The position numbers were made by a program, and so were the translations under genes. Source: Luteimonas salinisoli (GTDB taxonomy: Bacteria; Pseudomonadota; Gammaproteobacteria; Xanthomonadales; Xanthomonadaceae). Taken from it: a stretch of DNA of 64,000 nucleotides. Shown here piece by piece: positions 39,050 to 46,988 of this stretch. Under the pieces are notes generated by a model. It was not told the origin of the DNA and did no database searches. It saw only the letters and a list, made by a program, of their open reading frames with translations. Every line of letters begins with the position of its first letter. Positions within the stretch are counted from its first letter, which is position 1. The stretch lies in NCBI RefSeq assembly GCF_013425525.1, contig NZ_JACCKA010000091.1, positions 88,899-152,898 on the forward strand, in the 5' to 3' direction.

Positions 39050-40156
39050 CTACAGCACCCGGCCGATCCCCTCGCGCTCGATCTGCGCGCCGACCTCCAG
39101 CAGCAGTTCCGGCGCGCACGTCGCCGCGAACCCGATCCGGAAATGCACCTCGCCCTCCGGGGTGCGCGCGGAATGGATCGACGACAGGCTGATGCCGAGC
39201 CGCTCGAATACGTGCAGCAGCCGCCGCAGCGCTCCCGGTTCGTCCAGGGGCAGGTGCACGCTGAGCGCCCGGACCTCCGCCAGGTCCGCCAGCAGCCAGC
39301 CGAGCCGCTGGAAGCCGTGGTTTCCTTCGCGCAGGGCCGCGGCGCCGAACGCCTCGCGATTGTCGAGCAGGAAGTGCTGCCGGAATCCGCTGCGCGCCTC
39401 GTCGCCGCCGCGATGCACCGCATCGCGCAGCCGCGCCAGCTCGCCGGCCAACGCGTCCAGCACGCCGGGGACGTGCGGGTTCTCGAACTGGATGTCCTCG
39501 TAGATCGCCGGGTTCAGCGAGAGGATGCGCGCCACCACCGCGGAATCCAGCTCGAACGAGGCGGAGCGGAACGGCATCAGCCCTTCCAGCCCGCCGAGCT
39601 GCGCAGCGTGCGTGCGCAGTACCCCGGCCTGGGCCAGATGGCTCGCGTGCACCATCGCCTGCACCAGCGCCATGACCCGGTCGTGGCGGTCGGGGTCGCT
39701 GCGCACGGACTGCGCTTCCAGCGCCGCCAGCAGCCTCTGCAGCCAGCCGCGCCAACGTTCCAGACGTACCTCGCAGACCACCAGTACCCGTCCCTTGAGG
39801 GTGGGCGCGGCCGGCGGCGCGGTCATCGGGTGCAGGCCGACGACTTCGGCACGCGAGCGCACCATCGCCGCCACCGGCGCCGCCTTGATGGACGTGACGT
39901 CGATCCACAGCTGGCGATGCTCGCGTCCGCCTGCGATGCGGACGTATTCGTCGATCGTCGCGGCGGTGCGGCGGATCGGCACCGAGAACACCAGCACGTC
40001 GCTGCGCTCCACCAGCGCTTCCGGGGCCAGGCCGGCCGGATCGGCCGGATCCGAGCCGAGGACTTCGGACCCCATCCGCTTGGCGAAGAATGCCTGCAGC
40101 CAGCGCCCGTAGGCGCCCGCGCTGCCGACGATGCCGATCACGGGCGGGGAGGACAT
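39050..40156 (-). CDS. tyrA: prephenate dehydrogenase
   Basis: The 368-residue protein opens with a dinucleotide-binding motif (VIGIVGSAGAYGRWLQAFF). It contains the prephenate-dehydrogenase elements VDVTSIKAAPVAAM-like (WIDVTSIKAAP), GLHPMTAPPA, and LVQAMVHASHLAQAGVL, and ends with a C-terminal ACT-like domain (RALSVHLPLDEPGALRRLLHVFERLGISLSSIHSARTPEGEVHFRIGF) that probably binds tyrosine for feedback inhibition. It converts prephenate to 4-hydroxyphenylpyruvate in tyrosine synthesis. It has no chorismate-mutase domain. The G-loop GSAGAYG differs slightly from the usual GxGxxG. The start ATG at 40156 is convincing. Confidence 0.9.
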   Translation of the reverse strand: MSSPPVIGIVGSAGAYGRWLQAFFAKRMGSEVLGSDPADPAGLAPEALVERSDVLVFSVPIRRTAATIDEYVRIAGGREHRQLWIDVTSIKAAPVAAMVRSRAEVVGLHPMTAPPAAPTLKGRVLVVCEVRLERWRGWLQRLLAALEAQSVRSDPDRHDRVMALVQAMVHASHLAQAGVLRTHAAQLGGLEGLMPFRSASFELDSAVVARILSLNPAIYEDIQFENPHVPGVLDALAGELARLRDAVHRGGDEARSGFRQHFLLDNREAFGAAALREGNHGFQRLGWLLADLAEVRALSVHLPLDEPGALRRLLHVFERLGISLSSIHSARTPEGEVHFRIGFAATCAPELLLEVGAQIEREGIGRVL

Positions 40157-40459
40157 GGCGGTGCTCGTGGGCGGTGGAGCTGCATTGTAGGCAGGGGCCC
40201 CGTCCGCTTGCCCCCTGCCGGGCTGCCGTTCACTCCGTACGCGCCCCGTATCGGTAGAGTTGCGGCATGCCTCGCCAAGTCATCCAAGGGCCTCGCATGC
40301 ACCGGCCTGACGCGGCCCTGCCTGGCGCGACGGCGACGCCGGTTGCAGGCGTCGGCGCCCGGGCCGCCGTCCGGGCGTCGGCGGACGCCGGAAACGGCGC
40401 AGCCGCCTGCGACGACGGTTCCCGCCACGGGCGGCGGCACCGGTGGGTGCTGCGCGGCC
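40157..40459. other. 303-bp divergent spacer, tyrA/glycosylase
   Basis: No convincing gene is present between the divergent tyrA and glycosylase starts. The only structure seen is an 8-bp inverted repeat GGCAGGGG/CCCCTGCC (40190-40197 and 40212-40219) separated by 14 bases. The most upstream ATG (40267) is out of frame with the glycosylase and reads a GC-rich shadow. I see no clear promoter boxes. Confidence 0.5.
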
Positions 40460-41020
40460 TTGGGTCCTGAGTTCGGGCGCGGACTGCCCCGCGCCTTCTT
40501 CGACCGCGACGTGCTGGAAGTCGCCCCCGAGTTGGTCCACCGGGTCTTCGCCGTGGCCGACGGACGCGCAGGCCGCATCGTCGAAGTCGAGGCCTACCGC
40601 GGTGCCGACGACCCGGCCGCCCATTCCTTCCGTGGCAGGACCGCGCGCAATGCCACCATGTTCGGCCCGCCCGGCCACCTCTACGTCTACCTCAGCTACG
40701 GGCTGCACTGGTGCTGCAACGCCACCTGCGGCAACGGCGCCGGCGTGCTGATCCGCGCGGTGCGGCCGCTCGCCGGCATCGAAGCGATGCGCGCGGCGCG
40801 CGGCCGGCCGCGGCGCGAGATCGACCTGGCCAACGGCCCCGGCAAGGTGGGCCAGGCGTTCGGCATCGATAGAGGACACGACGGCGAGGACCTCGTCGCC
40901 GGCAGCCGGGTGGCCATCCTCGACGACGGCCACCGCGACACGCGGCCGCTGCTGGTGACGCCGCGGATCGGCATCAGCAAGGCGGCCGACTTCCCCTGGC
41001 GGTGGGTCGCGCCGGACTGA
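40460..41020 (+). CDS. DNA-3-methyladenine glycosylase (AAG/MPG family)
   Basis: The protein of about 186 residues has the AAG/MPG signature GRIVEVEAYRGADDPAAHSFRGRTARNATMFGPPGHLYVYLSYGLHWCCNATCG (catalytic Glu and Tyr, flipping pocket) and LANGPGKVGQAFGI. These monofunctional glycosylases remove alkylated and deaminated purines such as 3-methyladenine and hypoxanthine. The start is uncertain: TTG at 40460 leaves the usual short N-terminus (GPEFGRGLPRAFFDRDVLEVAP), and no in-frame ATG or GTG is seen upstream in the long open frame. It is divergent from tyrA. Confidence 0.88.
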   Translation: MGPEFGRGLPRAFFDRDVLEVAPELVHRVFAVADGRAGRIVEVEAYRGADDPAAHSFRGRTARNATMFGPPGHLYVYLSYGLHWCCNATCGNGAGVLIRAVRPLAGIEAMRAARGRPRREIDLANGPGKVGQAFGIDRGHDGEDLVAGSRVAILDDGHRDTRPLLVTPRIGISKAADFPWRWVAPD

Positions 41021-41086
41021 CGCCCGATCCGCACCGGGGCGCTCGGGGCGGTCGCCGACGGCCCGTCGGGCGACGACAGGCGGCGT

Positions 41087-41536
41087 TCATGCCGCCGCCA
41101 CCGCTTCGATCTCCAGCAGCCAGGCGGCGTCGTAGATGCCTGCGATCACGATGGTCAGCGCCGGCGAGCAGTCGCCAAGCACCTGCTGGCGCAGTCCGGC
41201 GCTTTGCGCGATCAGGTCCCGGCTGGACAGGAAGATCGTGACCTTGACCAGGTTGTCGAAGCCCATGCCCGCAGCCGCGAGTTGCGCCTCGACGTTGGCC
41301 CAGGCAAGGCGGTACTGCTCGGGATAGCCGGCGGGTACCTTGCCCGAGGCGTCGGCCGGCACCTGGCCGCTGACGAATAGCAGCCGCGAGAATCCCGTTA
41401 CTTCGCAGGCCTGGGCGTACGCGTTACCGGTCGGTTGCTGCGGTCTGATGCGCATGTCGGATCCTCGTGTGGCGGACGGCTGCAGGGAGGTGGCGGCCGC
41501 GGCCGCGATGAGCTGGCAGAATTGGCGGCGCTGCAT
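41087..41536 (-). CDS. RidA/YjgF-like protein, possibly exported
   Basis: The 149-residue protein has a RidA-fold domain (FSRLLFVSGQVPADASGKVPAGYPEQ, NVEAQLAAAGMGFDNLVKVTIFL, EIEAVA). The Arg that defines deaminase-active RidA (normally in the PARS/PART motif) is replaced in SPALTIVIAG by Leu, so enamine hydrolysis is doubtful. The frame includes an N-terminal segment MQRRQFCQLIAAAAATSL with twin Arg plus Ala-rich stretch, resembling a Tat signal; if so it acts in the periplasm. An internal ATG (41455, MRIRPQQ) would give a cytosolic protein. It is divergent from an Lrp-family regulator gene, which may control it. Confidence 0.85.
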   Translation of the reverse strand: MQRRQFCQLIAAAAATSLQPSATRGSDMRIRPQQPTGNAYAQACEVTGFSRLLFVSGQVPADASGKVPAGYPEQYRLAWANVEAQLAAAGMGFDNLVKVTIFLSSRDLIAQSAGLRQQVLGDCSPALTIVIAGIYDAAWLLEIEAVAAA

Positions 41537-41637
41537 GGCTGATGCCTACCCCTGGCCAGGCTCCATGCTGACACCCCGCCTCCGCTGCGGGTCCCGTCAT
41601 TTTTCCGGAACGCCCCGACAAATGGACGGACGCCGAC

Positions 41638-42069
41638 TTGGATGACATCGATCGCCGCCTGCTCGCGCTGCTGCGCGAGGATGACAGCCGACCGCTGAAG
41701 ACCCTCGCCGCCGCGGTCTCGCTGTCTCGCAGCAGTGTGCGCGACCGCATCGCGCGCATGCAGGCCGATGGCACCATCCGCCGTTACACGGTCGAACTCG
41801 CGCCGCCGGCGGGCGCGCTGCACGCCATCCTGCTGGTGCGGCTGCAGCAAACCCCCGACGCCCAGGTGGTGGCGGCGGTCACCGCCGCCGCCGAAGTCGA
41901 GCGTTGCTATTCGCTGGCGGGCGAGGTCGACCTGCTGGTGGAACTGGCCGGCCAGGACACCGCCACCGTCAACCGCGCCCGCGATCGCATCGCGGCGCTG
42001 CCGGGCGTCGCCAGCGTGGTGACCGCGCTGGTGCTTAGCCGCGACAAGGCGCCGGAAGCGGCGCGCTGA
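41638..42069 (+). CDS. Lrp/AsnC family transcriptional regulator
   Basis: The 143-residue protein has an N-terminal winged helix (DDIDRRLLALLREDDSRPLKTLAAAVSLSRSSVRDRIARMQADGTIRRY) and a C-terminal RAM/AsnC ligand-binding domain (AILLVRLQQTP, SLAGEVDLLVELAG, VTALVLSRDK). The start codon is TTG at 41638; ATG at 41622 is out of frame. It lies 101 bp from the divergent RidA-like gene, a pairing common when Lrp proteins regulate amino-acid metabolism. The effector is unknown, and a second Lrp-family gene is present at 46491-46931. Confidence 0.93.
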   Translation: MDDIDRRLLALLREDDSRPLKTLAAAVSLSRSSVRDRIARMQADGTIRRYTVELAPPAGALHAILLVRLQQTPDAQVVAAVTAAAEVERCYSLAGEVDLLVELAGQDTATVNRARDRIAALPGVASVVTALVLSRDKAPEAAR

Positions 42070-42083
42070 GCCACTGCGGCCGC

Positions 42084-42110
42084 GGCTGAACCGTTGCGTA
42101 GGATTCAGCC
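42084..42110 (+). terminator. hairpin after Lrp gene
   Basis: GGCTGAA (42084-42090) pairs with TTCAGCC (42104-42110) across a 13-base loop, 14 bases after the Lrp stop. No T-tract follows, so this is at best a weak or Rho-dependent-type structure, or an operator for the next gene. Confidence 0.3.
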
Positions 42111-42185
42111 CCGCGTCCCGGCCCGTTCACTGCGTCGGCCGTAGGCTCGGCCCACTCGATTCATCCGAATCCGAAGGAGGCCCCG

Positions 42186-42563
42186 ATGAACAATCGAATC
42201 CTGACCGCATCGCTCGTCGCTCTCGCGCTTGCGTCTTCGCCGGTGCTGGCCGGCAAGAACAAGGGACACGAACGGGAAGGTCACGGCGGTCCGCCGGCTC
42301 ATGCCCAGGCCCATCGCGACAACCCGCCGAAGGCGCACGGCCGCCACGACAACGGCCGACACCTCGGCTGGCAGAAGCAGGCCTGGAAGCGCGGCGACCG
42401 GATCCCGCTGGAGCACCTGGAGCCGGCGTACTACATCGACGACTACCGTGCCTACCGGCTGGACAGCCCGCCGCCGGGTCATCGCTGGGTGCGTCCGGAC
42501 GCGGATCGCTACCTGTTGGTGGAAGCGGCGACCGGGTTGATCGTGGAGGCGCTCGGTTACTGA
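42186..42563 (+). CDS. RcnB-family periplasmic protein
   Basis: The 125-residue protein has a signal peptide (MNNRILTASLVALALASSPVLAG), a His/Gly/Lys-rich linker (about 24-60) and the RcnB-like C-terminal fold (LGWQKQAWKRGDRIPLEHLEPAYYIDDYRAYRLDSPPPGHRWVRPDADRYLLVEAATGLIVEAL). RcnB is needed in E. coli to keep nickel and cobalt homeostasis after RcnA efflux, but most homologues (RcnB/DUF6515) are uncharacterised. No rcnA is near. AAGGAGG at 42174-42180 sits 5 bases before the ATG, and a strong terminator follows the stop, so this is a monocistronic unit. Confidence 0.88.
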   Translation: MNNRILTASLVALALASSPVLAGKNKGHEREGHGGPPAHAQAHRDNPPKAHGRHDNGRHLGWQKQAWKRGDRIPLEHLEPAYYIDDYRAYRLDSPPPGHRWVRPDADRYLLVEAATGLIVEALGY

Positions 42564-42592
42564 GCAGCGTCGGCAGCGATCGATCCCAGCGC

Positions 42593-42628
42593 GCACGAGG
42601 CCCCGTCCATCGGGGCCTCGTGCATTTT
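42593..42628 (+). terminator. Rho-independent terminator
   Basis: A perfect 13-bp stem (42593-42605 with 42611-42623, loop TCCAT) is followed by ATTTT. It terminates the RcnB-like gene. Confidence 0.9.
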
Positions 42629-42806
42629 CGGAGCAAGGCAGCCGCGTGCCGGGGTAGCCGATCCGACCGGGATCGGCGACGATCCGTCTCCGGCCGCCTT
42701 TGGAGTCGCCTCGCTTGGAACGCCTCGTCTCCCGGGCCGTGTCCGCACCCGCCTGTCGCCACCGTCTGGTGCGTCGCGGTGAGCACAACCGTCGCCGGAG
42801 CGCTCC

Positions 42807-43364
42807 GTGAAGCCAACGCGTAGCGCCGACCCGGCAGCGAGGCCCGCACGCCGCCGCGAGGCGATTGCGATATCCGGGCCCGGTCTCGGCAAGGACGCGC
42901 TCGGCCGCTTCGCCTACCCGTTCTTCATGTTCCACATGCTGCTGTTCGGACTGTCGGGCTTCTATATGGCCTATGCCGACAGCGGGCCGGGCATCGGGTT
43001 CGTCTATGCCCACGGCGGCATCGCCATCGTGGTCTACATGGTGTTCTATCTCGCGCTGTTCGGGCTGGACCAGGTCAAGTGGATGCTGATCAACGCCGGT
43101 CTCGGCATCCTCGGCATCTACGCCCAGGTCGGCTGGATCCTGGCGCGCTTCGGCAGGCAGATCGGCGACTACGCCTGGTACGTGCATGTCGTGCCGTTCC
43201 TCTACTACATCCTCTACATGTTCCTGCTTCGGCAGTTCCTCCTGGACGTCACCGGGTCGCGGCACGATGCCCGGCGGCGGGCATGGGTGGAGTCCGGCTA
43301 CGTGGTCGTGTCGCTGCTGTTGTACGCCACGCTGCTCTGGCGGACCACCGGCGCAGCACGGTGA
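42807..43364 (+). CDS. hypothetical four-helix membrane protein
   Basis: The 185-residue protein starts at GTG 42807 with GGAG upstream. After a basic N-terminus come hydrophobic helices (about residues 35-55, 66-85, 90-110, 123-145 and a final one at 163-180). Aromatic-rich segments recur (FAYPFFMFHMLLFGLSGFYM, YVHVVPFLYYILYMFLL). No motif, cofactor residues or known domain could be recognised, and it does not match a transporter family I know. It is not obviously in an operon: a terminator lies upstream, and a convergent gene starts 30 bp after the stop. Function unknown. Confidence 0.75.
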   Translation: MKPTRSADPAARPARRREAIAISGPGLGKDALGRFAYPFFMFHMLLFGLSGFYMAYADSGPGIGFVYAHGGIAIVVYMVFYLALFGLDQVKWMLINAGLGILGIYAQVGWILARFGRQIGDYAWYVHVVPFLYYILYMFLLRQFLLDVTGSRHDARRRAWVESGYVVVSLLLYATLLWRTTGAAR

Positions 43365-43394
43365 TCGGGCGGGGCCGCATCGGTGCAGCCGTGC

Positions 43395-44381
43395 TCAAGG
43401 GTCCACGGGATAGAGCCCGTCGGCGTAGGCGCCGGCGTGATATCCCTTGGCGCCGATGTCCTGCGCCAGCGGGCTGCGCGGATCCTGGCCGGCTTCCAGG
43501 CACGCCAGCACGTGGGCGAAGTCGTAGCGCGGCCGCCAGCCGAGGCGGTCCCGGGCCAACGCATTGACGTAGACCCGATCGATGCCGGGGAACATGCTCC
43601 AGCCGTGCCGCGCATACACGGCGTGGTAGCCGGGAAAGTAGCTGGCCACGACGGCGGGCGCGTCGCGACGCAGCTCCGCCAGGTCGTCGCGGACGAAGGG
43701 CGTGGTCGCGCTGAGGATGTAGCGGCCGAAGCCGATGTCCGGTGCACGCTCGACCGCCAGCAGGTGCGCATCCACCAGGTCCTGCACGTCGGCGCGCCGG
43801 TACAGGAACTCATTGGCCTTGAGGTTGCCGTCGGCGTAGGCGCCGCGCTTGCCGGCATCGTCGTCCGCTTCCGGGAAGAAACGCGAGGTGCGCAGTACCA
43901 GGCAGGGCAGGCCATGGTTGCGGTGGAACAGCCGGCACAGGTCCTCGGCGGCGGTCTTGGTCGCCCCATAGATGTTCTTGGCTACCGGCACCACGTCCTC
44001 CGTGATCCAGGCCGCGGGCTCGCCGTCGCCAGGCACCAGCGCATCGCCGAATGCGCTGGTGGTGCTGGTGAAGACGAAGGCCTGGACCCCCTGCGCGACT
44101 GCCGCTTCCAGCAGATTGAGCGTGCCGGCAACGTTGGTGTCGACGAAATCCTGGCGGGAATGCGTGGCGACGTGCGGCTTGTGCAGGGTGGCCGCATGCA
44201 GCACCGCTCGCACGCCCGCCATGGCCCGGTCCACGAACGCGCGATCCGCGATCGAGCCCACCAGGCCGGTATGCGGGGAGGCGACGCGGTCCAGGCCGAC
44301 GGCATCTCGGCCCTGCGCGCGCAGCGTGCGCATCAGGGCTTCACCCAGGTGTCCGGCGCTGCCGGTGACGAGAACGGTCAT
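43395..44381 (-). CDS. NAD-dependent epimerase/dehydratase (extended SDR)
   Basis: The 328-residue protein has the extended SDR nucleotide-binding motif TVLVTGSAGHLGEALM at the N-terminus and the catalytic Ser/Tyr/Lys set: FVFTSTTSAFGDA and YGATKTAAEDLCR (YxxxK). The C-terminal region (SRFFPEADDD, ERAPDIGFGRYILSATTPF, GWRPRYDFAHVLACLEAG) resembles uncharacterised NAD(P)-dependent oxidoreductases of the sugar-epimerase type. The ATG at 44381 is 3 residues before the first strand. The substrate cannot be assigned; it sits directly downstream of a small NTF2-like protein gene (74 bp away), so it may share its transcript. Confidence 0.9.
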   Translation of the reverse strand: MTVLVTGSAGHLGEALMRTLRAQGRDAVGLDRVASPHTGLVGSIADRAFVDRAMAGVRAVLHAATLHKPHVATHSRQDFVDTNVAGTLNLLEAAVAQGVQAFVFTSTTSAFGDALVPGDGEPAAWITEDVVPVAKNIYGATKTAAEDLCRLFHRNHGLPCLVLRTSRFFPEADDDAGKRGAYADGNLKANEFLYRRADVQDLVDAHLLAVERAPDIGFGRYILSATTPFVRDDLAELRRDAPAVVASYFPGYHAVYARHGWSMFPGIDRVYVNALARDRLGWRPRYDFAHVLACLEAGQDPRSPLAQDIGAKGYHAGAYADGLYPVDP

Positions 44382-44455
44382 GTGCGACTGGGAGTGCGAA
44401 GTGGGGGGTGCCGTCACGCAAGGCCAATGGCAGGCCGGAGTGCAGGTGGTCGTGC

Positions 44456-44965
44456 CTACGGAGTCCGGTGATCGTAGCTGAGGGCGCGCACGATCTTCCA
44501 GCCGGACTCTCCGTGCTCCCATACGTGCACGAACCTGGCGATCTCGACCAGCCGTTCCTCGTCGCCCTCCTCGGTGAGGTAGAAGCGATGCGAACCCTCC
44601 TGGATCGCGCCATGGCCGGGCACCGGGTACACCTTCAGGCTGCCTTCCACCACTTCGCGGCGAAGCGTCACCCGGCTGTTGGCGCAGCGTTCGCGGGCCA
44701 TCCGCTCCATGCCGCTGCGGCCTTTCGTCAGGCCTCCCTTGTCGTGGTAGAACTCGACGTCCTCGTCCACCATCGCCATGTGCCCGTCCACGTCGCAGGC
44801 GTTGAACGCCGCGAAGAATTCCGCATCCAGCGCGTTGATGCGCTGGGCGAGGGCCTCGTCTCGGATCGCGGCGCCCTCGTCCGCCCGTACGAGCGCCGGG
44901 GGTGCCAGCACCGCAGCAATGGCCAGCCCCAGGCGAAGCATCGTTGGATATCCGGTGGCCTTCAT
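44456..44965 (-). CDS. secreted NTF2-like (DUF4440/SnoaL-type) protein
   Basis: The 169-residue protein has a signal peptide (MLRLGLAIAAVLAPPALVRA), then an NTF2-like alpha+beta fold (INALDAEFFAAFNACDVDGHMAMVDEDVEFYHDKGG) and ends in VHVWEHGESGWKIVRALSYDH. Such proteins (DUF4440/SnoaL-like) are periplasmic or extracytoplasmic with unknown small-molecule ligands. AGGGAGAC lies upstream, and its ATG overlaps the TGA of the serine hydrolase, so the pair is a translationally coupled unit. The function is not predictable beyond the fold. Confidence 0.83.
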   Translation of the reverse strand: MKATGYPTMLRLGLAIAAVLAPPALVRADEGAAIRDEALAQRINALDAEFFAAFNACDVDGHMAMVDEDVEFYHDKGGLTKGRSGMERMARERCANSRVTLRREVVEGSLKVYPVPGHGAIQEGSHRFYLTEEGDEERLVEIARFVHVWEHGESGWKIVRALSYDHRTP

Positions 44966-46173
44966 CGTGTCTCCCTGGTTGGATTGATCGCATGTCCGGG
45001 ACCCGGTGCGATGGGCGCCGGGGAAGCAGGATCCGGCGCACCCAGCGCGGCCGTCGCCAGCCGGCGCGCGATCAGGTCGACGCTGCCATCGCCGCGCCCG
45101 GTGGCGTTGCGCACCACGGCGACGGTGATCTCGCCCTCGGGCAGGTACAGCAGCATCGAGACGAAGCCGAGGATGCCGCCGCTGTGCTCGTACATCGGCA
45201 GCCCCTCCAGGGTCGATGCACGGATGCCGAAACCATAGCGATGCCCGGCATCGGCGGCCGGCCCTTCGGGGGCGACCATCCGCCGGTAGCTCTCCGCGGA
45301 CAGCACCCGGCCGCCGTGCAATGCGCGATTCCAGCGCCAGAGGTCGTCCACGGTCGACAGCAGCGCGCCGGCCGCATGGGGTTGAGTCATGTCCAGGGGG
45401 CGTGCCGGCGACACCGTTCCGTCGTCCTCGATGCGATAACCGGCCGCGTGCCCCGGCACCACGCTGCGGGTGGCGCCGCCCCGGGTGCGTTCCAGGCCGA
45501 AACGCTCGAACAGTTCGCTCTTCAACCAGTCGTCCCAGGCCTGGCCGGTCACCTTCTCGATCACCGCACCGACCAGCACGTAGCCGGAATCGTTGTAGGC
45601 GTAGCCCTGGCCCGGGCCGAAATCGACGGGATGGTCGCCGAACACGGCGACCAGGGACGCGGTATCGATCTCCCGGTGGATCGATTCGTCCATGTGGCTG
45701 GGAATGCGGGTATAGCTGCGGACTCCGGACGTATGGTTGAGCAGCTGGGCGAGCGTGATCCGGTGCCCGCCGGGAAACTCCGGCAGGTATGCCGAGAGCG
45801 GATCGTCCAGCTTCACCTTGCCCTGGTCGACCAGCCTGAGCAGGCCCGCCGCGCTGAACTGCTTGGTGATCGATGCGATCCGGACCACGTGCCCGGCCTG
45901 CAGCGGGACGCCCAACTCCACGCTGGCCATGCCCCGCGCATCTCGGAACAGCACCTGGTCTCCGCGCGCAACGAGGACCGCGATGCCGGGGCCGGAGACG
46001 TCTTCGACGTGCTGCTCCAGCAGCCGGGCCGCTTCCGCGGCTACCTGGGCGGAGGCCTCCGAGGCGCCCGCATGCAACGGCGGCACGGGGCCGGCCACGG
46101 TGAACGCGAGCAGGGCACCGAGAACCCCGCGGATCGCGCGGGAAGGAGCGGTGGACAGGCACGGACGGCGCAT
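44962..46173 (-). CDS. beta-lactamase-fold serine hydrolase
   Basis: The 403-residue exported protein starts at ATG 46173 with a signal peptide (RGVLGALLAFTVAGPVPPLHA). The serine beta-lactamase/D-Ala-D-Ala carboxypeptidase fold shows SITK (SxxK; IASITKQF), YND (YNDSGYVLVG; YxN) and HSGG (replacing KTG) in MYEHSGGILGF, the pattern of class C-like esterases and EstB/FlpA-type peptidases. It may be an esterase or peptidase rather than a true beta-lactamase. It is coupled to the NTF2-like gene. No ampR-type or BlaI-type regulator is adjacent. The earlier in-frame start to 46437 is not signal-like. Confidence 0.9.
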   Translation of the reverse strand: MRRPCLSTAPSRAIRGVLGALLAFTVAGPVPPLHAGASEASAQVAAEAARLLEQHVEDVSGPGIAVLVARGDQVLFRDARGMASVELGVPLQAGHVVRIASITKQFSAAGLLRLVDQGKVKLDDPLSAYLPEFPGGHRITLAQLLNHTSGVRSYTRIPSHMDESIHREIDTASLVAVFGDHPVDFGPGQGYAYNDSGYVLVGAVIEKVTGQAWDDWLKSELFERFGLERTRGGATRSVVPGHAAGYRIEDDGTVSPARPLDMTQPHAAGALLSTVDDLWRWNRALHGGRVLSAESYRRMVAPEGPAADAGHRYGFGIRASTLEGLPMYEHSGGILGFVSMLLYLPEGEITVAVVRNATGRGDGSVDLIARRLATAALGAPDPASPAPIAPGPGHAINPTRETR

Positions 46174-46490
46174 GGTGTTTCCCGACGGTGAGCCGTGGCC
46201 GAGGATCCGGCCGGCGACGCGGTCATGGTACTTGCGTCGCGGCGTCGTTTTGCGGCCGAGCGCCGGCCATCGGCGCCGCGATGCGGCGATCCGCGCCTCG
46301 ACGTGGTGGCGTCCTGCACCGGCAGCAGGTATGCCATTTGGCCCGTGGACGATCCGTTCCCACGTGCCAGCATTGCGGCAGTTCACTCGATGGCCGCTCC
46401 ATGCATGCAGGGAACGCCCGCACCGTCCTGCAACCATCCACGCCTCGCCGTGGCGCGGCGCTCGCCGGCGTACGTGGACATCCGAGGCAC
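46174..46490. other. 317-bp divergent spacer
   Basis: This gap lies between the serine hydrolase and the second Lrp-family gene. Open frames in it have shadow-like composition. I see no clear -35/-10 boxes. The Lrp protein may bind here, as divergent Lrp genes often control their neighbour, but no palindrome stands out. Confidence 0.45.
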
Positions 46491-46931
46491 GTGCTGGATG
46501 CCTTCGATCGCAGGATCCTGGACATCTACCGGGCCGACACCCGCCTGGCGGCCGAGGCGATCGGCGAGGCCGTCGGCCTGTCGGCGACGGCGGTGCAGCG
46601 CCGGCTCAAGCGCATGCGCGAATGCGGCGTCATCCAAGCGGAGGTTGCGCTGGTATCGCCAGCCGCGCTCGGGCTGGGGACGACCTGCATCGTCGGCGTG
46701 GACCTGGAACGCGAGGGGCCCGAGGCGCTCGACCGCTTTCGGGCGAGGATGGCGCGGTGCAGCCAGGTCGTGCAGTGCTACTACGTCACCGGCGCGAGCG
46801 ACTTCGTGCTGATCGTGCAGGTCGAGGACATGGACGCCTTCGTCGATTTCACCCGCGAGTGGCTGACGCCGGACGACAACGTGCTCGCCTTCACCACGCA
46901 GGTGGTCATGGACCGGGCGGCAGCCGGATAG
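46491..46931 (+). CDS. Lrp/AsnC family transcriptional regulator
   Basis: The 146-residue protein starts at GTG 46491 with GAGG upstream and opens MLDAFDRRILDIYRADTRLAAEAIGEAVGLSATAVQRRLKRM, a winged-helix domain. The C-terminal AsnC domain (CIVGVDLEREGPEALDRFRARM, YYVTGASDFVLIVQVEDMDAF, FTTQVVM) is complete. The open frame upstream to 46188 lacks protein-like features. It is convergent with the MATE gene, whose stop is 57 bp away, and is divergent from the serine hydrolase operon, the likely regulatory target (inference). Confidence 0.93.
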   Translation: MLDAFDRRILDIYRADTRLAAEAIGEAVGLSATAVQRRLKRMRECGVIQAEVALVSPAALGLGTTCIVGVDLEREGPEALDRFRARMARCSQVVQCYYVTGASDFVLIVQVEDMDAFVDFTREWLTPDDNVLAFTTQVVMDRAAAG

Positions 46932-46988
46932 CGGCGGCGGCACAACCGCGATCGTGCGTGCGCCCGGTCGGCGCTGCGGCTGGCGAGC

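Noticed and set aside
44962-46173. Serine hydrolase as a class C beta-lactamase linked to the BlaI system
   Set aside because: The third motif is HSGG rather than KTG, the gene is 38 kb from the BlaI/M56 pair, and no BlaI-type operator is visible in front of it.
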